Source of the DNA: Bacillus albus
GTDB lineage: Bacteria > Bacillota > Bacilli > Bacillales > Bacillaceae_G
Length of the DNA stretch: 64,000 bases
Direction of reading: 5' to 3'
NCBI RefSeq assembly: GCF_001884185.1
Contig: NZ_MAOE01000039.1
Location: forward strand, 1-64,000
The translations under genes were made by a program, and so were the position numbers. The notes below the pieces were generated by a model. That model was not told the origin of the DNA. It saw nothing but the letters and a program-made list of their open reading frames with translations, and searched no databases. Positions 10,169 to 22,779 of this stretch are shown here, in pieces. Each line of letters begins with the position of its first letter. The stretch's first letter is position 1.

Positions 10169-12577
10169 ATGTTTACTCATGTTGAAAGTTTCAAATCAGC
10201 TTTTCTAGAAAAGTTAGAGACGATGTATGGTAAAAGTTTCAAAGACTCTACAACTCGTGATCAATACAATACGCTTGGGTACATGGTGCGTGAGTATATG
10301 AATAGTCAATGGATTGCAACGAATGAAAGCTATCGGTCTGGAGAGCGAAAGCAAATGTATTACTTATCCATTGAATTTTTACTTGGGCGTTTGCTTGGAA
10401 GTAACATATTAAATTTAGGCATTAGGGATGTATGTGAGCAAGGACTTTCTGAGCTGGGGATTTCGTTGCAAGAATTAGAAGAGGTGGAAGCAGATGCTGG
10501 TCTTGGAAATGGTGGTCTTGGACGATTAGCAGCCTGTTTCCTTGACTCACTAGCATCGTTAAACTTACCAGGTCATGGGTGTGGCATTCGTTACAAACAC
10601 GGCTTATTTGATCAAAAGATTGTTGATGGTTATCAAGTTGAATTTCCAGAACAGTGGCTTCTTCATGAAAATGTATGGGAAGTAAGAAGGCATGATCAAG
10701 CTGTAGAAGTAAGTTATTTCGGCAATGTGGAACCGCTATACATTGATGGACGTTTAGAGTTTAGGCATACGAATGCAGAAGTGATTATGGCAGTACCATA
10801 TGACGTTCCAGTAGTAGGTTACGAGACGAGTACTGTAAATACACTTAGACTTTGGAATGCTGAACCAGTTCCTTTCCCGCAAAATTGCAAAGATATTTTG
10901 AAATATAAGCGTGAAACAGAGGCGGTATCGGAGTTTTTATATCCAGATGATACGCATGATGAGGGAAAAATACTTCGTTTGAAACAACAGTATTTCCTCG
11001 TATCCGCAAGTTTGCAAAATATCGTTCGTATGCATAGAGAAAGATATGGTGACCTTCGTCAATTACATGAGAAAATTGCGATTCATATTAATGATACACA
11101 TCCAGTTTTGGCGATTCCAGAACTGATGCGTATTTTATTAGATGAAGAAAAACTAGCATGGGAAGAAGCTTGGCACATAACGACGCAAACGATTTCTTAT
11201 ACGAATCATACGACGTTATCAGAAGCGCTTGAGAAGTGGCCAATTCACATTTTTAAACCGTTATTACCGAGAATTTATATGATTATTGAAGAGATTAATG
11301 AACGTTTCTGTCATGAACTTTGGGAACGTTATCCGTATGAATGGCATCGTATTGAAGAGATGGCGATTATTGCGCATAATCTTGTGAAGATGGCTCATTT
11401 AGCAATTGTCGGCAGCCATAGCGTAAACGGTGTAGCTAAAATTCATACAGAAATTTTAAAGCAACGTGAAATGCGATTGTTTTATGAGTTTTATCCAGAT
11501 AAGTTTAATAATAAAACGAACGGAATCGCTCATAGACGCTGGTTAATGAAGGCGAATCCGCAGCTGACAAACCTTATTTCAGAGGCGATTGGAACAGAGT
11601 GGAAGAAAGAACCGATTAAGCTTCAAGAGCTACAATTAGTTCAATACGATGCGAGTTTCCAAGAGAAATTTGCAGAGGTAAAACAAGAGCGTAAAGAGAT
11701 TTTAGCGGCGCGTATTCATAATAAAATGGGCATTACAATTGATCCTAATTCTATTTTTGATGTGCAAGTAAAAAGACTGCATGCTTACAAACGACAATTA
11801 TTAAATGTTCTTCATATTTTATATTTGTATAACCGTTTGAAAGAGGATGCTAGTTTTACATTTTATCCGCGTACTTTTATTTTTGGAGCGAAAGCATCAC
11901 CGGGCTATTATTATGCGAAAAAAATTATTAAATTAATTAATGAACTCGCAAGAAAAGTGAATAATGATCCGTACGTAAGCCAATATATGAAAGTTATCTT
12001 TCTAGAAAACTATCGAGTGTCTGTAGCGGAAGATATATTCCCAGCGGCTGATGTAAGTGAACAAATTTCAACTGCGAGTAAAGAAGCATCGGGAACAGGG
12101 AATATGAAATTTATGATGAATGGTGCGATTACACTCGGCACGCTAGACGGAGCTAATATTGAAATAAAAGACAGGGTCGGTGATGATAACTGTTTCATTT
12201 TCGGCTTAACGGCCGATGAGGTGCTTCATTACTATCAAAATGGTGGATATCGTGCAAGTGATTATTATCATCACAATGGGCATATTAAAAAAGTAGTAGA
12301 TCAGTTAACGAATGGTTTCTTTGCACAGTCGGGAGCTGAATTTGAAGCGATTTACGATTCTCTCGTTATTCAAAATGATGAATATTTCGTTCTGCGAGAT
12401 TTTGGTCCATATGCGGAAAGACAAGAAGCTGTTGGTAGAGCCTATGAAAACCGGACGAAATGGTTAGAAATGTCGATTTTAAATATTGCACAATCTGGTC
12501 ACTTTGCAAGCGAGCGAACGATTTTACAGTATAGTAATGAGATTTGGGGTATTGGTAATGCGGTTACGCAGTATTAA
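10169..12577 (+). CDS. glgP: Glycogen phosphorylase
   Basis: It releases glucose-1-phosphate from glycogen chain ends. The 802 residues match GT35 family length. The PLP-binding lysine is Lys647 in EASGTGNMKFMMNG, and NGGLGRLAACFLDS lies near the N-terminus. The ATG follows AGGTGG, 18 bases after glgA. It is the last gene of the operon and is followed by a terminator. Grouping synthesis (B, C, D, A) and breakdown (P) in one transcript is typical of Bacillus. Confidence 0.97.
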   Translation: MFTHVESFKSAFLEKLETMYGKSFKDSTTRDQYNTLGYMVREYMNSQWIATNESYRSGERKQMYYLSIEFLLGRLLGSNILNLGIRDVCEQGLSELGISLQELEEVEADAGLGNGGLGRLAACFLDSLASLNLPGHGCGIRYKHGLFDQKIVDGYQVEFPEQWLLHENVWEVRRHDQAVEVSYFGNVEPLYIDGRLEFRHTNAEVIMAVPYDVPVVGYETSTVNTLRLWNAEPVPFPQNCKDILKYKRETEAVSEFLYPDDTHDEGKILRLKQQYFLVSASLQNIVRMHRERYGDLRQLHEKIAIHINDTHPVLAIPELMRILLDEEKLAWEEAWHITTQTISYTNHTTLSEALEKWPIHIFKPLLPRIYMIIEEINERFCHELWERYPYEWHRIEEMAIIAHNLVKMAHLAIVGSHSVNGVAKIHTEILKQREMRLFYEFYPDKFNNKTNGIAHRRWLMKANPQLTNLISEAIGTEWKKEPIKLQELQLVQYDASFQEKFAEVKQERKEILAARIHNKMGITIDPNSIFDVQVKRLHAYKRQLLNVLHILYLYNRLKEDASFTFYPRTFIFGAKASPGYYYAKKIIKLINELARKVNNDPYVSQYMKVIFLENYRVSVAEDIFPAADVSEQISTASKEASGTGNMKFMMNGAITLGTLDGANIEIKDRVGDDNCFIFGLTADEVLHYYQNGGYRASDYYHHNGHIKKVVDQLTNGFFAQSGAEFEAIYDSLVIQNDEYFVLRDFGPYAERQEAVGRAYENRTKWLEMSILNIAQSGHFASERTILQYSNEIWGIGNAVTQY

Positions 12578-12580
12578 GTG

Positions 12581-12609
12581 AAAGTCCCTTTTGAAGGGGG
12601 CTTTTCTTT
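12581..12609 (+). terminator. Terminator of the glg operon
   Basis: A 10-bp stem with two G-U pairs (12581-12590 with 12595-12604) is followed by a T-rich tract. Confidence 0.8.
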
Positions 12610-12636
12610 ATGAAGTTGAAGTGGGGTGAATGATGT

Positions 12637-13200
12637 ATGGGAGATATGTGTGAGGAACTTGATTTAAAAACAGATAGATTACTATTAACGAAGATACAGT
12701 ATTCACATGTAGATGATTTGTTTGAAGTGTATTCGAATCCAGAAGCAGCCATATATGTACCTAGGGACGTACATAAAACGAAAGAGGAAACGCATAGTTT
12801 ACTAGAAAATATGCTTGCAACGATACAGGAAGGTAAAGCTATTATCTGGTCTATTGTGCTGAAGGATACTCAAAAAGTGATTGGGACGTGTGGAATATGG
12901 CTCATGCCGCATAATAGTGCATCGATCGGAGCTGTAATTAGCCCAGCGTATTGGGGGAAAGGACTTATTGTTGAAGCTTTCGAAGAACTCATTGAAATAG
13001 GATTTCAGGAGCTGAATATAAACCGTATGGAAGGAAGATGTGATGCGGAGAATATAGCTTCTGAACGTGTGATGCAAAAGTTAAAAATGGTATATGAAGG
13101 CACATTGAGACAAAGTGTAAAAGTGAATAAAGCGTATAGAGATGCGAAAGTGTATTCACTTTTAAAAGAAGAATATAACTACTTAAAAAACCGAGCTTAA
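12637..13200 (+). CDS. GNAT acetyltransferase, RimJ/RimL type
   Basis: This 187-residue protein is of the type that acetylates ribosomal protein N-termini or small amines. Visible family features are LKTDRLLLTKI at the N-terminus, VIGTCGIW, the acetyl-CoA region around GAVISPAYWGKGLIVEAF, and NINRMEGRCDAENIASERVMQKLKM. The ATG follows GTGGGGTG. It is a single gene between two terminators. The substrate cannot be deduced. Confidence 0.85.
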   Translation: MGDMCEELDLKTDRLLLTKIQYSHVDDLFEVYSNPEAAIYVPRDVHKTKEETHSLLENMLATIQEGKAIIWSIVLKDTQKVIGTCGIWLMPHNSASIGAVISPAYWGKGLIVEAFEELIEIGFQELNINRMEGRCDAENIASERVMQKLKMVYEGTLRQSVKVNKAYRDAKVYSLLKEEYNYLKNRA

Positions 13201-13228
13201 TCTCATTAAGCTCGGTTTCTCTTTTTTG
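13188..13228 (+). terminator. Terminator of the acetyltransferase gene
   Basis: A perfect 12-bp stem AAACCGAGCTTA/TAAGCTCGGTTT includes the stop codon of the gene and ends in a T-run. Confidence 0.92.
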
Positions 13229-13229
13229 C

Positions 13230-13364
13230 TTAAGAAAGAAATGGGATAGCGGTATAGATTATACCTGTTCCACCATATTCTCCTGTCGCAAAGTATGAAA
13301 ATGTAAAGAAACCTGTAAACGTAAAAATTATAATGAGAAAAAGTGCAAAGATAAATTTTAGCAT
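13230..13364 (-). CDS. Small membrane protein (44 aa)
   Basis: The ATG at 13364 follows GAGGGGACC by six bases, a strong ribosome site. The 44-residue product starts MLKFIFALFLIIIFTFTGFF, a single membrane helix, and continues SYFATGEYGGTGIIYTAIPF. The gene ends against the terminator of the convergent acetyltransferase gene. No family is recognised; a bitopic small protein is the most that can be said. Confidence 0.65.
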   Translation of the reverse strand: MLKFIFALFLIIIFTFTGFFTFSYFATGEYGGTGIIYTAIPFLS

Positions 13365-13440
13365 GTAAGGTCCCCTCATCCAAAAATAACTTCATATATT
13401 ATTATAGTATAAGGATATAAGGTTTCCAATCATTACCTGG

Positions 13441-14163
13441 TTAAAAATGAGAAGTCAGACATGTTTTGTATGTTGTCATGGCATGATTATTTGTAATAGA
13501 TTTTGTGTTTTTTGTAAATGTCATGTTGTGATGAACGTGTGCATATTCCCAGTCTTGTTCATTAAAATGGACATTGCGAGGAGGGAGAAGAGGGACGACA
13601 TCAAATAAATTAACGAAGCGAAAGCTACTAGCTACTTGTAGTTTATAATAATTCCGAAAGGCGATATCTCCTACTTTTGGAGAGGCAAATGTGTAAAGAC
13701 CGTACTGCGCAAATGCGGTGTTGATACGCGCATCGAGTATATGTAGTGTAGCGAGTGCACCGCCTAAGCTATGACCGGTTGCAAGAAGTTTTTTATGGGC
13801 TGGTAGTGATACGAGCATATCCATAATAGAATCCCGGCAAGATTCATAAATGGAAAGAAAGCCGTTATGGACATTTCCGCTATTCAAAGCATATGGATAT
13901 GGTTTTTGATTGACGAGTGAATCGATAATCCAGTCTGTATCAGTTTGTGTCCCGCGAAAAGCTACAATAATGGTATCCTCAGATTCTAGTATGAACCCGA
14001 ACCATTCTGTCGTTTGAATGGTTTTTCCTTGAAAGCCTTGTACATATTGAAAACCATCTGGTATTTCAAAAATCCCATTTTGTTTATATTGTTCATACGT
14101 TAATTCACAACAGGAAGCTAACAGTATGGCAGTATCTTTATCAAAGGATAAAGGAGTACGCAT
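13441..14163 (-). CDS. Class 3 lipase family protein
   Basis: This alpha/beta hydrolase has 240 residues. The nucleophile elbow is TGHSLGG (Ser132); Asp188 (NLFDVVP) and His227 (NNHAM) complete the lipase-3 triad, and VAFRGTQTDTDW (about 68-78) supplies the oxyanion region. There is no signal peptide, so a cytoplasmic location is likely. The ATG follows AAGGAGG. It is transcribed alone. The substrate is unknown; lipase-3 proteins act on acylglycerols or related esters. Confidence 0.9.
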   Translation of the reverse strand: MRTPLSFDKDTAILLASCCELTYEQYKQNGIFEIPDGFQYVQGFQGKTIQTTEWFGFILESEDTIIVAFRGTQTDTDWIIDSLVNQKPYPYALNSGNVHNGFLSIYESCRDSIMDMLVSLPAHKKLLATGHSLGGALATLHILDARINTAFAQYGLYTFASPKVGDIAFRNYYKLQVASSFRFVNLFDVVPLLPPRNVHFNEQDWEYAHVHHNMTFTKNTKSITNNHAMTTYKTCLTSHF

Positions 14164-14306
14164 GAAGGAAGCCCTCCTTACGAAAAGGTATAGTTCAATA
14201 TATGCAGTGAGGGACTTGATTCATTCTTTTGGAGTAGGGGAATAGTTTGTATGCTTATTTAAATCAGTGGATGAAAGTATATCGGCTTATGGGCGAATTA
14301 TGCAAA

Positions 14307-14340
14307 AATAAAACAGCGCCCCATAAGGGCACTGTTTATT
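14307..14340 (-). terminator. Terminator of the AIM24-family gene
   Basis: On the minus strand a stem with AAACAG/CTGTTT and GGGC/GCCC parts (one mismatch) is followed by TTTTATTTTT. Confidence 0.75.
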
Positions 14341-15118
14341 CTTTTCCATCTAATAAACGACCAAGTCCACCTAATACACTACCTTCACCGCTGCTTTGCG
14401 CTGCTGGGCTTGTCAGGCGTGCTGCTAAGCGGCTAAGTGTTAAGGACTGAATCCAAACTGTTCCAGGCCCTTCTAACGTTGCGAAGAATAAACCTTCGCC
14501 GCCAAATAGAGCTGTTTTTACTTTTCCAACGAACTCAACATCGTAGTTAACATCTTTTGTCATGGCAACGAGACAACCTGTATCGATGCGAAGTTTTTCG
14601 CCAGGTTTTAGTTCACGCTTATATACAGTTCCGCCTGCATGCATGAAAGCAAGTCCATCACCTTCGAGTTTTTGCATGATGAAACCTTCACCGCCGAAGA
14701 AACCAGTTCCGATTTTTTTCGTAAACTCGATTCCGATAGAAACGCCTTTTGCTGCACAAAGAAACGCGTCTTTTTGACAAACTACTTTTCCTTGATATTC
14801 TGTTAAATCTACAGGAATAATTTTACCTGGATAAGGGGCAGCAAATGATACGTGGCGCTTGCCGTGACCTGTATTTGTAAATACAGTCATAAACATGCTT
14901 TCACCTGTAACGAGACGCTTACCAGCGCCCATTAGTTTTCCGAATAAACCTCCAGATGGACCAGAACCATCACCGAAGATTGTTTCCATTTCTATGTAAT
15001 CTTCCATCATCATCATTGCGCCGGCTTCTGCGATTACGCTTTCTTCTGGATCTAACTCAATTTCAACAAACTGCATATCATCGCCGTATAACTTATACTC
15101 GATTTCATGTGCTCTCAT
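14336..15118 (-). CDS. AIM24 / TIGR00266 family protein
   Basis: The product has 260 residues and is rich in beta strands and glycine, with an acidic N-terminus ([20 protein letters not shown]) and the family signature [21 protein letters not shown] at about 27-47. [15 protein letters not shown] and [16 protein letters not shown] are internal repeats. I chose ATG at 15118 because GAGGTG lies seven bases upstream; a GTG at 15127 overlaps that ribosome site. The family is widespread, but its biochemical role is not firmly known. It is transcribed alone. Confidence 0.88.
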   Translation of the reverse strand: MRAHEIEYKLYGDDMQFVEIELDPEESVIAEAGAMMMMEDYIEMETIFGDGSGPSGGLFGKLMGAGKRLVTGESMFMTVFTNTGHGKRHVSFAAPYPGKIIPVDLTEYQGKVVCQKDAFLCAAKGVSIGIEFTKKIGTGFFGGEGFIMQKLEGDGLAFMHAGGTVYKRELKPGEKLRIDTGCLVAMTKDVNYDVEFVGKVKTALFGGEGLFFATLEGPGTVWIQSLTLSRLAARLTSPAAQSSGEGSVLGGLGRLLDGKE

Positions 15119-15234
15119 TTTTTTCACCTCGTATGTAATAGATACTTATATTGTACAGAATTTAATAGGATTAGAATACTTTAGTTTTGTTAATTTTCAA
15201 ATAAAGTAGGGCCATCCAAAACGGATTAGCAGCT

Positions 15235-15265
15235 CCCGCCAATCAAACTGTCCGCAAATGGCGGG
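15235..15265. repeat. CCCGCCA/TGGCGGG inverted repeat
   Basis: A 7-bp G+C-rich stem with a 17-base loop stands out in an AT-rich gap. It has no T-run, so it is unlikely to be a terminator. It may be an intergenic repeat or a structured RNA. Confidence 0.4.
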
Positions 15266-15337
15266 ATAAAATATGAATATGGAAATTCAACATTATATTA
15301 AAATTATAAAAAAATGGTGGAATGAAAGTGTTCTCAT

Positions 15338-15366
15338 TTGACGTTTTTGATATAGCGTGATATAGT
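15338..15366 (+). promoter_or_regulatory. Sigma-A promoter of the cold-shock gene
   Basis: TTGACG and TATAGT are separated by exactly 17 bases. The start would be near 15373, giving a leader of about 135 bases, characteristic of cold-inducible csp mRNAs. Confidence 0.85.
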
Positions 15367-15372
15367 GAAGTC

Positions 15373-15710
<338 letters not shown>

Positions 15711-15722
15711 TTAGCTAGCGAT

Positions 15723-15753
15723 AAAAAGCATTCCGATTTTCGGAATGCTTTTT
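15723..15753. terminator. Bidirectional terminator between csp and yteA
   Basis: AAAAAGCATTCCG pairs with CGGAATGCTTTTT, with T-runs on both strands, between convergent genes. Confidence 0.93.
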
Positions 15754-15754
15754 T

Positions 15755-16486
15755 TTATTCTTTAGAACTCGACTCATTTGAAGATAGTTCGCCCTTAAAG
15801 GTACGCTCTTCAAAGTCATCAAGCATTTGTTCATATTCTTCATGTTCTTCCGTAGCGAAAACTTGCGGATTTTTTCCATACATATCCGTACCGATAAAGT
15901 TTTCGAAGTCCTCTACGTAGCCTACATTTTCCTCACTATTCATGTACATGCCATTATAATTTTTCGAATCTCGTCTTTCTAAATCAGACGGTGTTTCAGA
16001 CGTTCCATAATTGGCAACATCTTGCCACGCATCTTCTGCATCGTACTCAACAGAACGATCTTCATCATGTTTATGGAAAGAAGGGGATAACACTTCTTCC
16101 TCAACTGGTCGTGTATTCATATTTAACTTATTTGTCGTGTGCTGGATGCATGTTGTAGCAGTCGGCATTGCTTCTAATCTTTCAAACGGAATTTCTTCAC
16201 CAGACACTTCGCAAATGCCGTACGTACCCGCTTCTATTTTTTGCAGGGCATGTTTCGTATCCTCAAGCTGTTTATGCCAAAGTTCAATAAGTCCGAAGTC
16301 TTTTTCGCGTTCATATAGCTCTGTTGCCATATCAGCCGGATGGTTATCATAGCTAGATAATTCTCCAACAGACTCGCGTTCAGATGCACGATCTTCATTT
16401 TCATGTGTTTGTATCGTTTGTTCTAGTTCTTGCTTTTGCTTTTCTAAAACGGATTTAAATTGATTTATTTGTTGTGGAGTTAACAT
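15755..16486 (-). CDS. yteA: YteA-type DksA/TraR-like protein
   Basis: This 243-residue protein has an N-terminal coiled coil (1-90) and a TraR/DksA-like finger region YGICEVSGEEIPFERLEAMPTATTCIQH. The four metal ligands of the parent family appear as Cys92, Ser95, Cys113 and His116, so the zinc site is altered or lost. A long acidic tail follows. YteA-family proteins are linked to sporulation in Bacillus; the function is not established. The ATG follows GGAAGGTGG. Confidence 0.85.
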   Translation of the reverse strand: MLTPQQINQFKSVLEKQKQELEQTIQTHENEDRASERESVGELSSYDNHPADMATELYEREKDFGLIELWHKQLEDTKHALQKIEAGTYGICEVSGEEIPFERLEAMPTATTCIQHTTNKLNMNTRPVEEEVLSPSFHKHDEDRSVEYDAEDAWQDVANYGTSETPSDLERRDSKNYNGMYMNSEENVGYVEDFENFIGTDMYGKNPQVFATEEHEEYEQMLDDFEERTFKGELSSNESSSKE

Positions 16487-16568
16487 AGTCGTCCACCTTC
16501 CTACAATTCAGTTTCTTTACATAGTATGAGCGTTGCGAGTAGGAATTATGAGCTGAAATTGGTATATG

Positions 16569-16600
16569 AAAAAGGAGCCGCGTTAGCAGCTCCTTTTTAA
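16569..16600 (-). terminator. Terminator of menA
   Basis: AAAAAGGAGC pairs with GCTCCTTTTT, overlapping the menA stop, with T-runs on both strands. Confidence 0.85.
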
Positions 16601-17550
16601 AGGAAATATCCAAGTAATAATCCAATTCCCATTAAGAGACCGAAGATTGTATTTGTTTTTGCTGTTGCAATCATCGCAGGTACCATTTCCATTGGAATGC
16701 TTTTGCCGATAAAGCCTGTCGTCGCTTTAAATGCTTTCGGTGCACTTAAAAATACGATAAGCATCCATGGTGATACGATGCCCACGATAATTAAAGCAAT
16801 TGTCCAAATGTAGGAAACGATGAACATAGAAGCAAGTACACCAACCGCTCGCTCGCGTCCAACGAGAATTGCTAATGTTTTACGACCGTTTTCTTTATCG
16901 CCATCTAAGTCACGGATATTGTTAGCAAGTAAAATGGCACCAATTAAAATGGAGCTTGGAATAGATAGTAAAATGACTTCTGATGTTACAGTTCCAGTTT
17001 GAATAAAGAATGAAATTCCAATAATGATAACACCCATAAATAATCCGGCTGTTAACTCTCCAAATGGTGTATAGGCAATGGGAAGTGGACCACCCGTATA
17101 AAGGTAAGCAACGGCCATACAAACAAGACCGATTGCAGCAAGCCACCAGCTAGAATTCATACAAATATAAACACCTAATAGTATTGCGATGCCGAAAAAT
17201 CCAAATGCTAAGTTAAGCACTGTTTTTGGCTGAATGCCATCGCGAACGATAGCGCCGCCGATACCAACTGAACCTTCGTGATCAAGTCCTCTTTTATAAT
17301 CAAAGTATTCATTAAACATGTTTGTTGCTGCCTGAATGAGAAGACAAGCAAGAAGCATTATAAGGAAAAGAGGGAGATGTATTTGATTTATACCTCCGAC
17401 CTGCATTGCATAGGCTGTTCCGATGAAAACAGGAACGAAAGCTGCTGTTAATGTATGGGGACGTAGTAAACTCCACCAAATGCGCCAGCCTGTTTGCTTA
17501 CTTGGCTTTGGCGCCGTAGGAGAGGAATTCGTTTCGACGTTCATTTCCAT
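16597..17550 (-). CDS. menA: 1,4-dihydroxy-2-naphthoate polyprenyltransferase
   Basis: This integral membrane enzyme attaches the polyprenyl tail to 1,4-dihydroxy-2-naphthoate to give demethylmenaquinone. The Asp-rich prenyl-diphosphate motifs are NMFNEYFDYKRGLD (77-90) and NNIRDLDGDKENGRK (210-224), with about eight or nine membrane helices. I chose ATG at 17550, which follows AAAGGAGG and gives 317 residues; the longer frame lacks a ribosome site. It is divergent from menFDHBEC, sharing an intergenic inverted repeat. Confidence 0.95.
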   Translation of the reverse strand: MEMNVETNSSPTAPKPSKQTGWRIWWSLLRPHTLTAAFVPVFIGTAYAMQVGGINQIHLPLFLIMLLACLLIQAATNMFNEYFDYKRGLDHEGSVGIGGAIVRDGIQPKTVLNLAFGFFGIAILLGVYICMNSSWWLAAIGLVCMAVAYLYTGGPLPIAYTPFGELTAGLFMGVIIIGISFFIQTGTVTSEVILLSIPSSILIGAILLANNIRDLDGDKENGRKTLAILVGRERAVGVLASMFIVSYIWTIALIIVGIVSPWMLIVFLSAPKAFKATTGFIGKSIPMEMVPAMIATAKTNTIFGLLMGIGLLLGYFL

Positions 17551-17593
17551 GTTGAATCCTCCTTTGGTCACATATTGTACACAACTAAGTGTA

Positions 17594-17616
17594 GAAAAAG
17601 CATCATTTAGTGTCAA
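17594..17616 (-). promoter_or_regulatory. Candidate menA promoter
   Basis: On the minus strand TTGACA (17616-17611) is followed after 17 bases by TACACT. The -35 lies in the left arm of the TGTCAACGTTT inverted repeat. Confidence 0.65.
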
Positions 17617-17670
17617 CGTTTATTTTCTAGGAAGAGAAGGTGAATTTCTCAGAAATGCTAAACGTTGACA
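17611..17670. promoter_or_regulatory. Inverted repeat joining the divergent men promoters
   Basis: TGTCAACGTTT at 17611-17621 and AAACGTTGACA at 17660-17670 are perfect 11-base inverted copies, 38 bases apart. Each arm contains the outward -35 TTGACA of one men promoter, so one regulator could control both sides. The extra conserved AACG outside the hexamer is not needed for a plain -35. Confidence 0.6.
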
Positions 17671-17694
17671 GGCCTTTCGTTTGAGGTGTATCTT
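17665..17694 (+). promoter_or_regulatory. Candidate menFDHBEC promoter
   Basis: TTGACA at 17665-17670 and TATCTT at 17689-17694 are separated by 18 bases, with the start near 17701 and GTG of menF at 17745. Confidence 0.65.
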
Positions 17695-17744
17695 AAAATC
17701 AAGCGTAATTATGACTATTTTTCGCCCATAGGGGGGAGACAATT

Positions 17745-21699
<3,955 letters not shown>

Positions 21700-21767
21700 T
21701 GCTTTTTCATCTAAGAAGGAAGCTACACTTATAGAGGAGATCAGAAATATACAAGGAGGTAGTTGTA

Positions 21768-22586
21768 ATGGCTATTGAATGGGTAAAAGAAGGCAATTAC
21801 GAAGATATTATTTATTCAACATACAATGGTATCGCAAAGATTTCGATTAACCGCCCTGAAGTACATAACGCATTCCGTCCTAAAACGGTAATGGAGTTAA
21901 TCAACGCTTTTGCACACGCTCGTGATGATGCAAATGTTGGCGTTATCATTTTAACAGGTGAAGGTGGACGTGCATTCTGTTCTGGCGGCGACCAAAAAGT
22001 TCGCGGCCATGGTGGATATGTAGGTGACGACCAAATCCCACGTTTAAATGTATTAGACTTACAACGTCTAATTCGCGCAATTCCTAAACCAGTTATCGCA
22101 ATGGTAGCAGGTTATGCAATCGGTGGTGGACACGTACTTCATATCGTATGTGACTTAACCATCGCTGCAGACAACGCTGTATTCGGACAAACAGGTCCTA
22201 AAGTAGGAAGCTTTGACGGTGGATACGGAGCTGGTTACTTAGCTCGTATGGTAGGCCACAAGAAAGCTCGCGAAATCTGGTACCTATGCCGTCAATACAG
22301 TGCTGGGGAAGCGCTTGATATGGGCTTAGTAAACACAGTAGTACCATTAGAAGAGCTTGAAGCAGAAACAGTACAATGGGCACAAGAAATCTTAGCAAAC
22401 AGCCCAATGGCACTTCGTTTCCTAAAAGCTGCATTCAACGCAGACACAGACGGTCTAGCTGGTATTCAACAACTAGCTGGAGATGCAACGTTATTGTACT
22501 ACACAACTGACGAAGCAAAAGAAGGTCGCGACGCGTTCAAAGAAAAACGCAGTCCGGACTTCGGTCAATTCCCTCGTTTCCCTTGA
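21768..22586 (+). CDS. menB: 1,4-dihydroxy-2-naphthoyl-CoA synthase
   Basis: This crotonase-fold enzyme closes the second ring of o-succinylbenzoyl-CoA. It has 272 residues with [13 protein letters not shown] (oxyanion hole), [20 protein letters not shown] and [17 protein letters not shown] containing the catalytic Asp. The start ATG follows AAGGAGG. It is followed by a structured repeat and a terminator, which should lower expression of menE and menC relative to menB. Confidence 0.97.
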   Translation: MAIEWVKEGNYEDIIYSTYNGIAKISINRPEVHNAFRPKTVMELINAFAHARDDANVGVIILTGEGGRAFCSGGDQKVRGHGGYVGDDQIPRLNVLDLQRLIRAIPKPVIAMVAGYAIGGGHVLHIVCDLTIAADNAVFGQTGPKVGSFDGGYGAGYLARMVGHKKAREIWYLCRQYSAGEALDMGLVNTVVPLEELEAETVQWAQEILANSPMALRFLKAAFNADTDGLAGIQQLAGDATLLYYTTDEAKEGRDAFKEKRSPDFGQFPRFP

Positions 22587-22589
22587 TCA

Positions 22590-22718
22590 AAAGCGGAAGC
22601 GGCTCGTTCAGAATGTGAGGGGGATGGAGCTTCTGACGTAGAGGCGCTTTTTGCCTCGTAGGAAGAAGTGAAGCCACCGAGCATTCTAGCTGCTGTAGCT
22701 GGATGTGACAAAGCGGAA
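22590..22718 (+). repeat. Structured G+C-richer intergenic element after menB
   Basis: This stretch has higher G+C than its flanks and begins and ends with AAGCGGAA (about 22591 and 22711). It contains nested pairings: AGAATG (22611) with CATTCT (22681), GAGGC (22642) with GCCTC (22653), and TAGCT/AGCTG arms near 22690. The form resembles the small palindromic repeats scattered between Bacillus genes, or a structured RNA. Copies elsewhere could not be checked. Confidence 0.5.
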
Positions 22719-22730
22719 ACAAAACAACTA

Positions 22731-22763
22731 AGAGACTTGATGTCATATCAAGTCTCTTTCTTT
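22731..22763 (+). terminator. Terminator between menB and menE
   Basis: An 11-bp perfect stem AGAGACTTGAT/ATCAAGTCTCT is followed by TTTCTTTC, just before the menE ribosome site. Confidence 0.85.
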
Positions 22764-22779
22764 CATGAAAGGAGAATGT

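Noticed and set aside
14247-14450. 67-codon forward frame overlapping the AIM24-family gene
   Set aside because: It lacks a ribosome site and most of it is antisense to the AIM24-family gene and its terminator.
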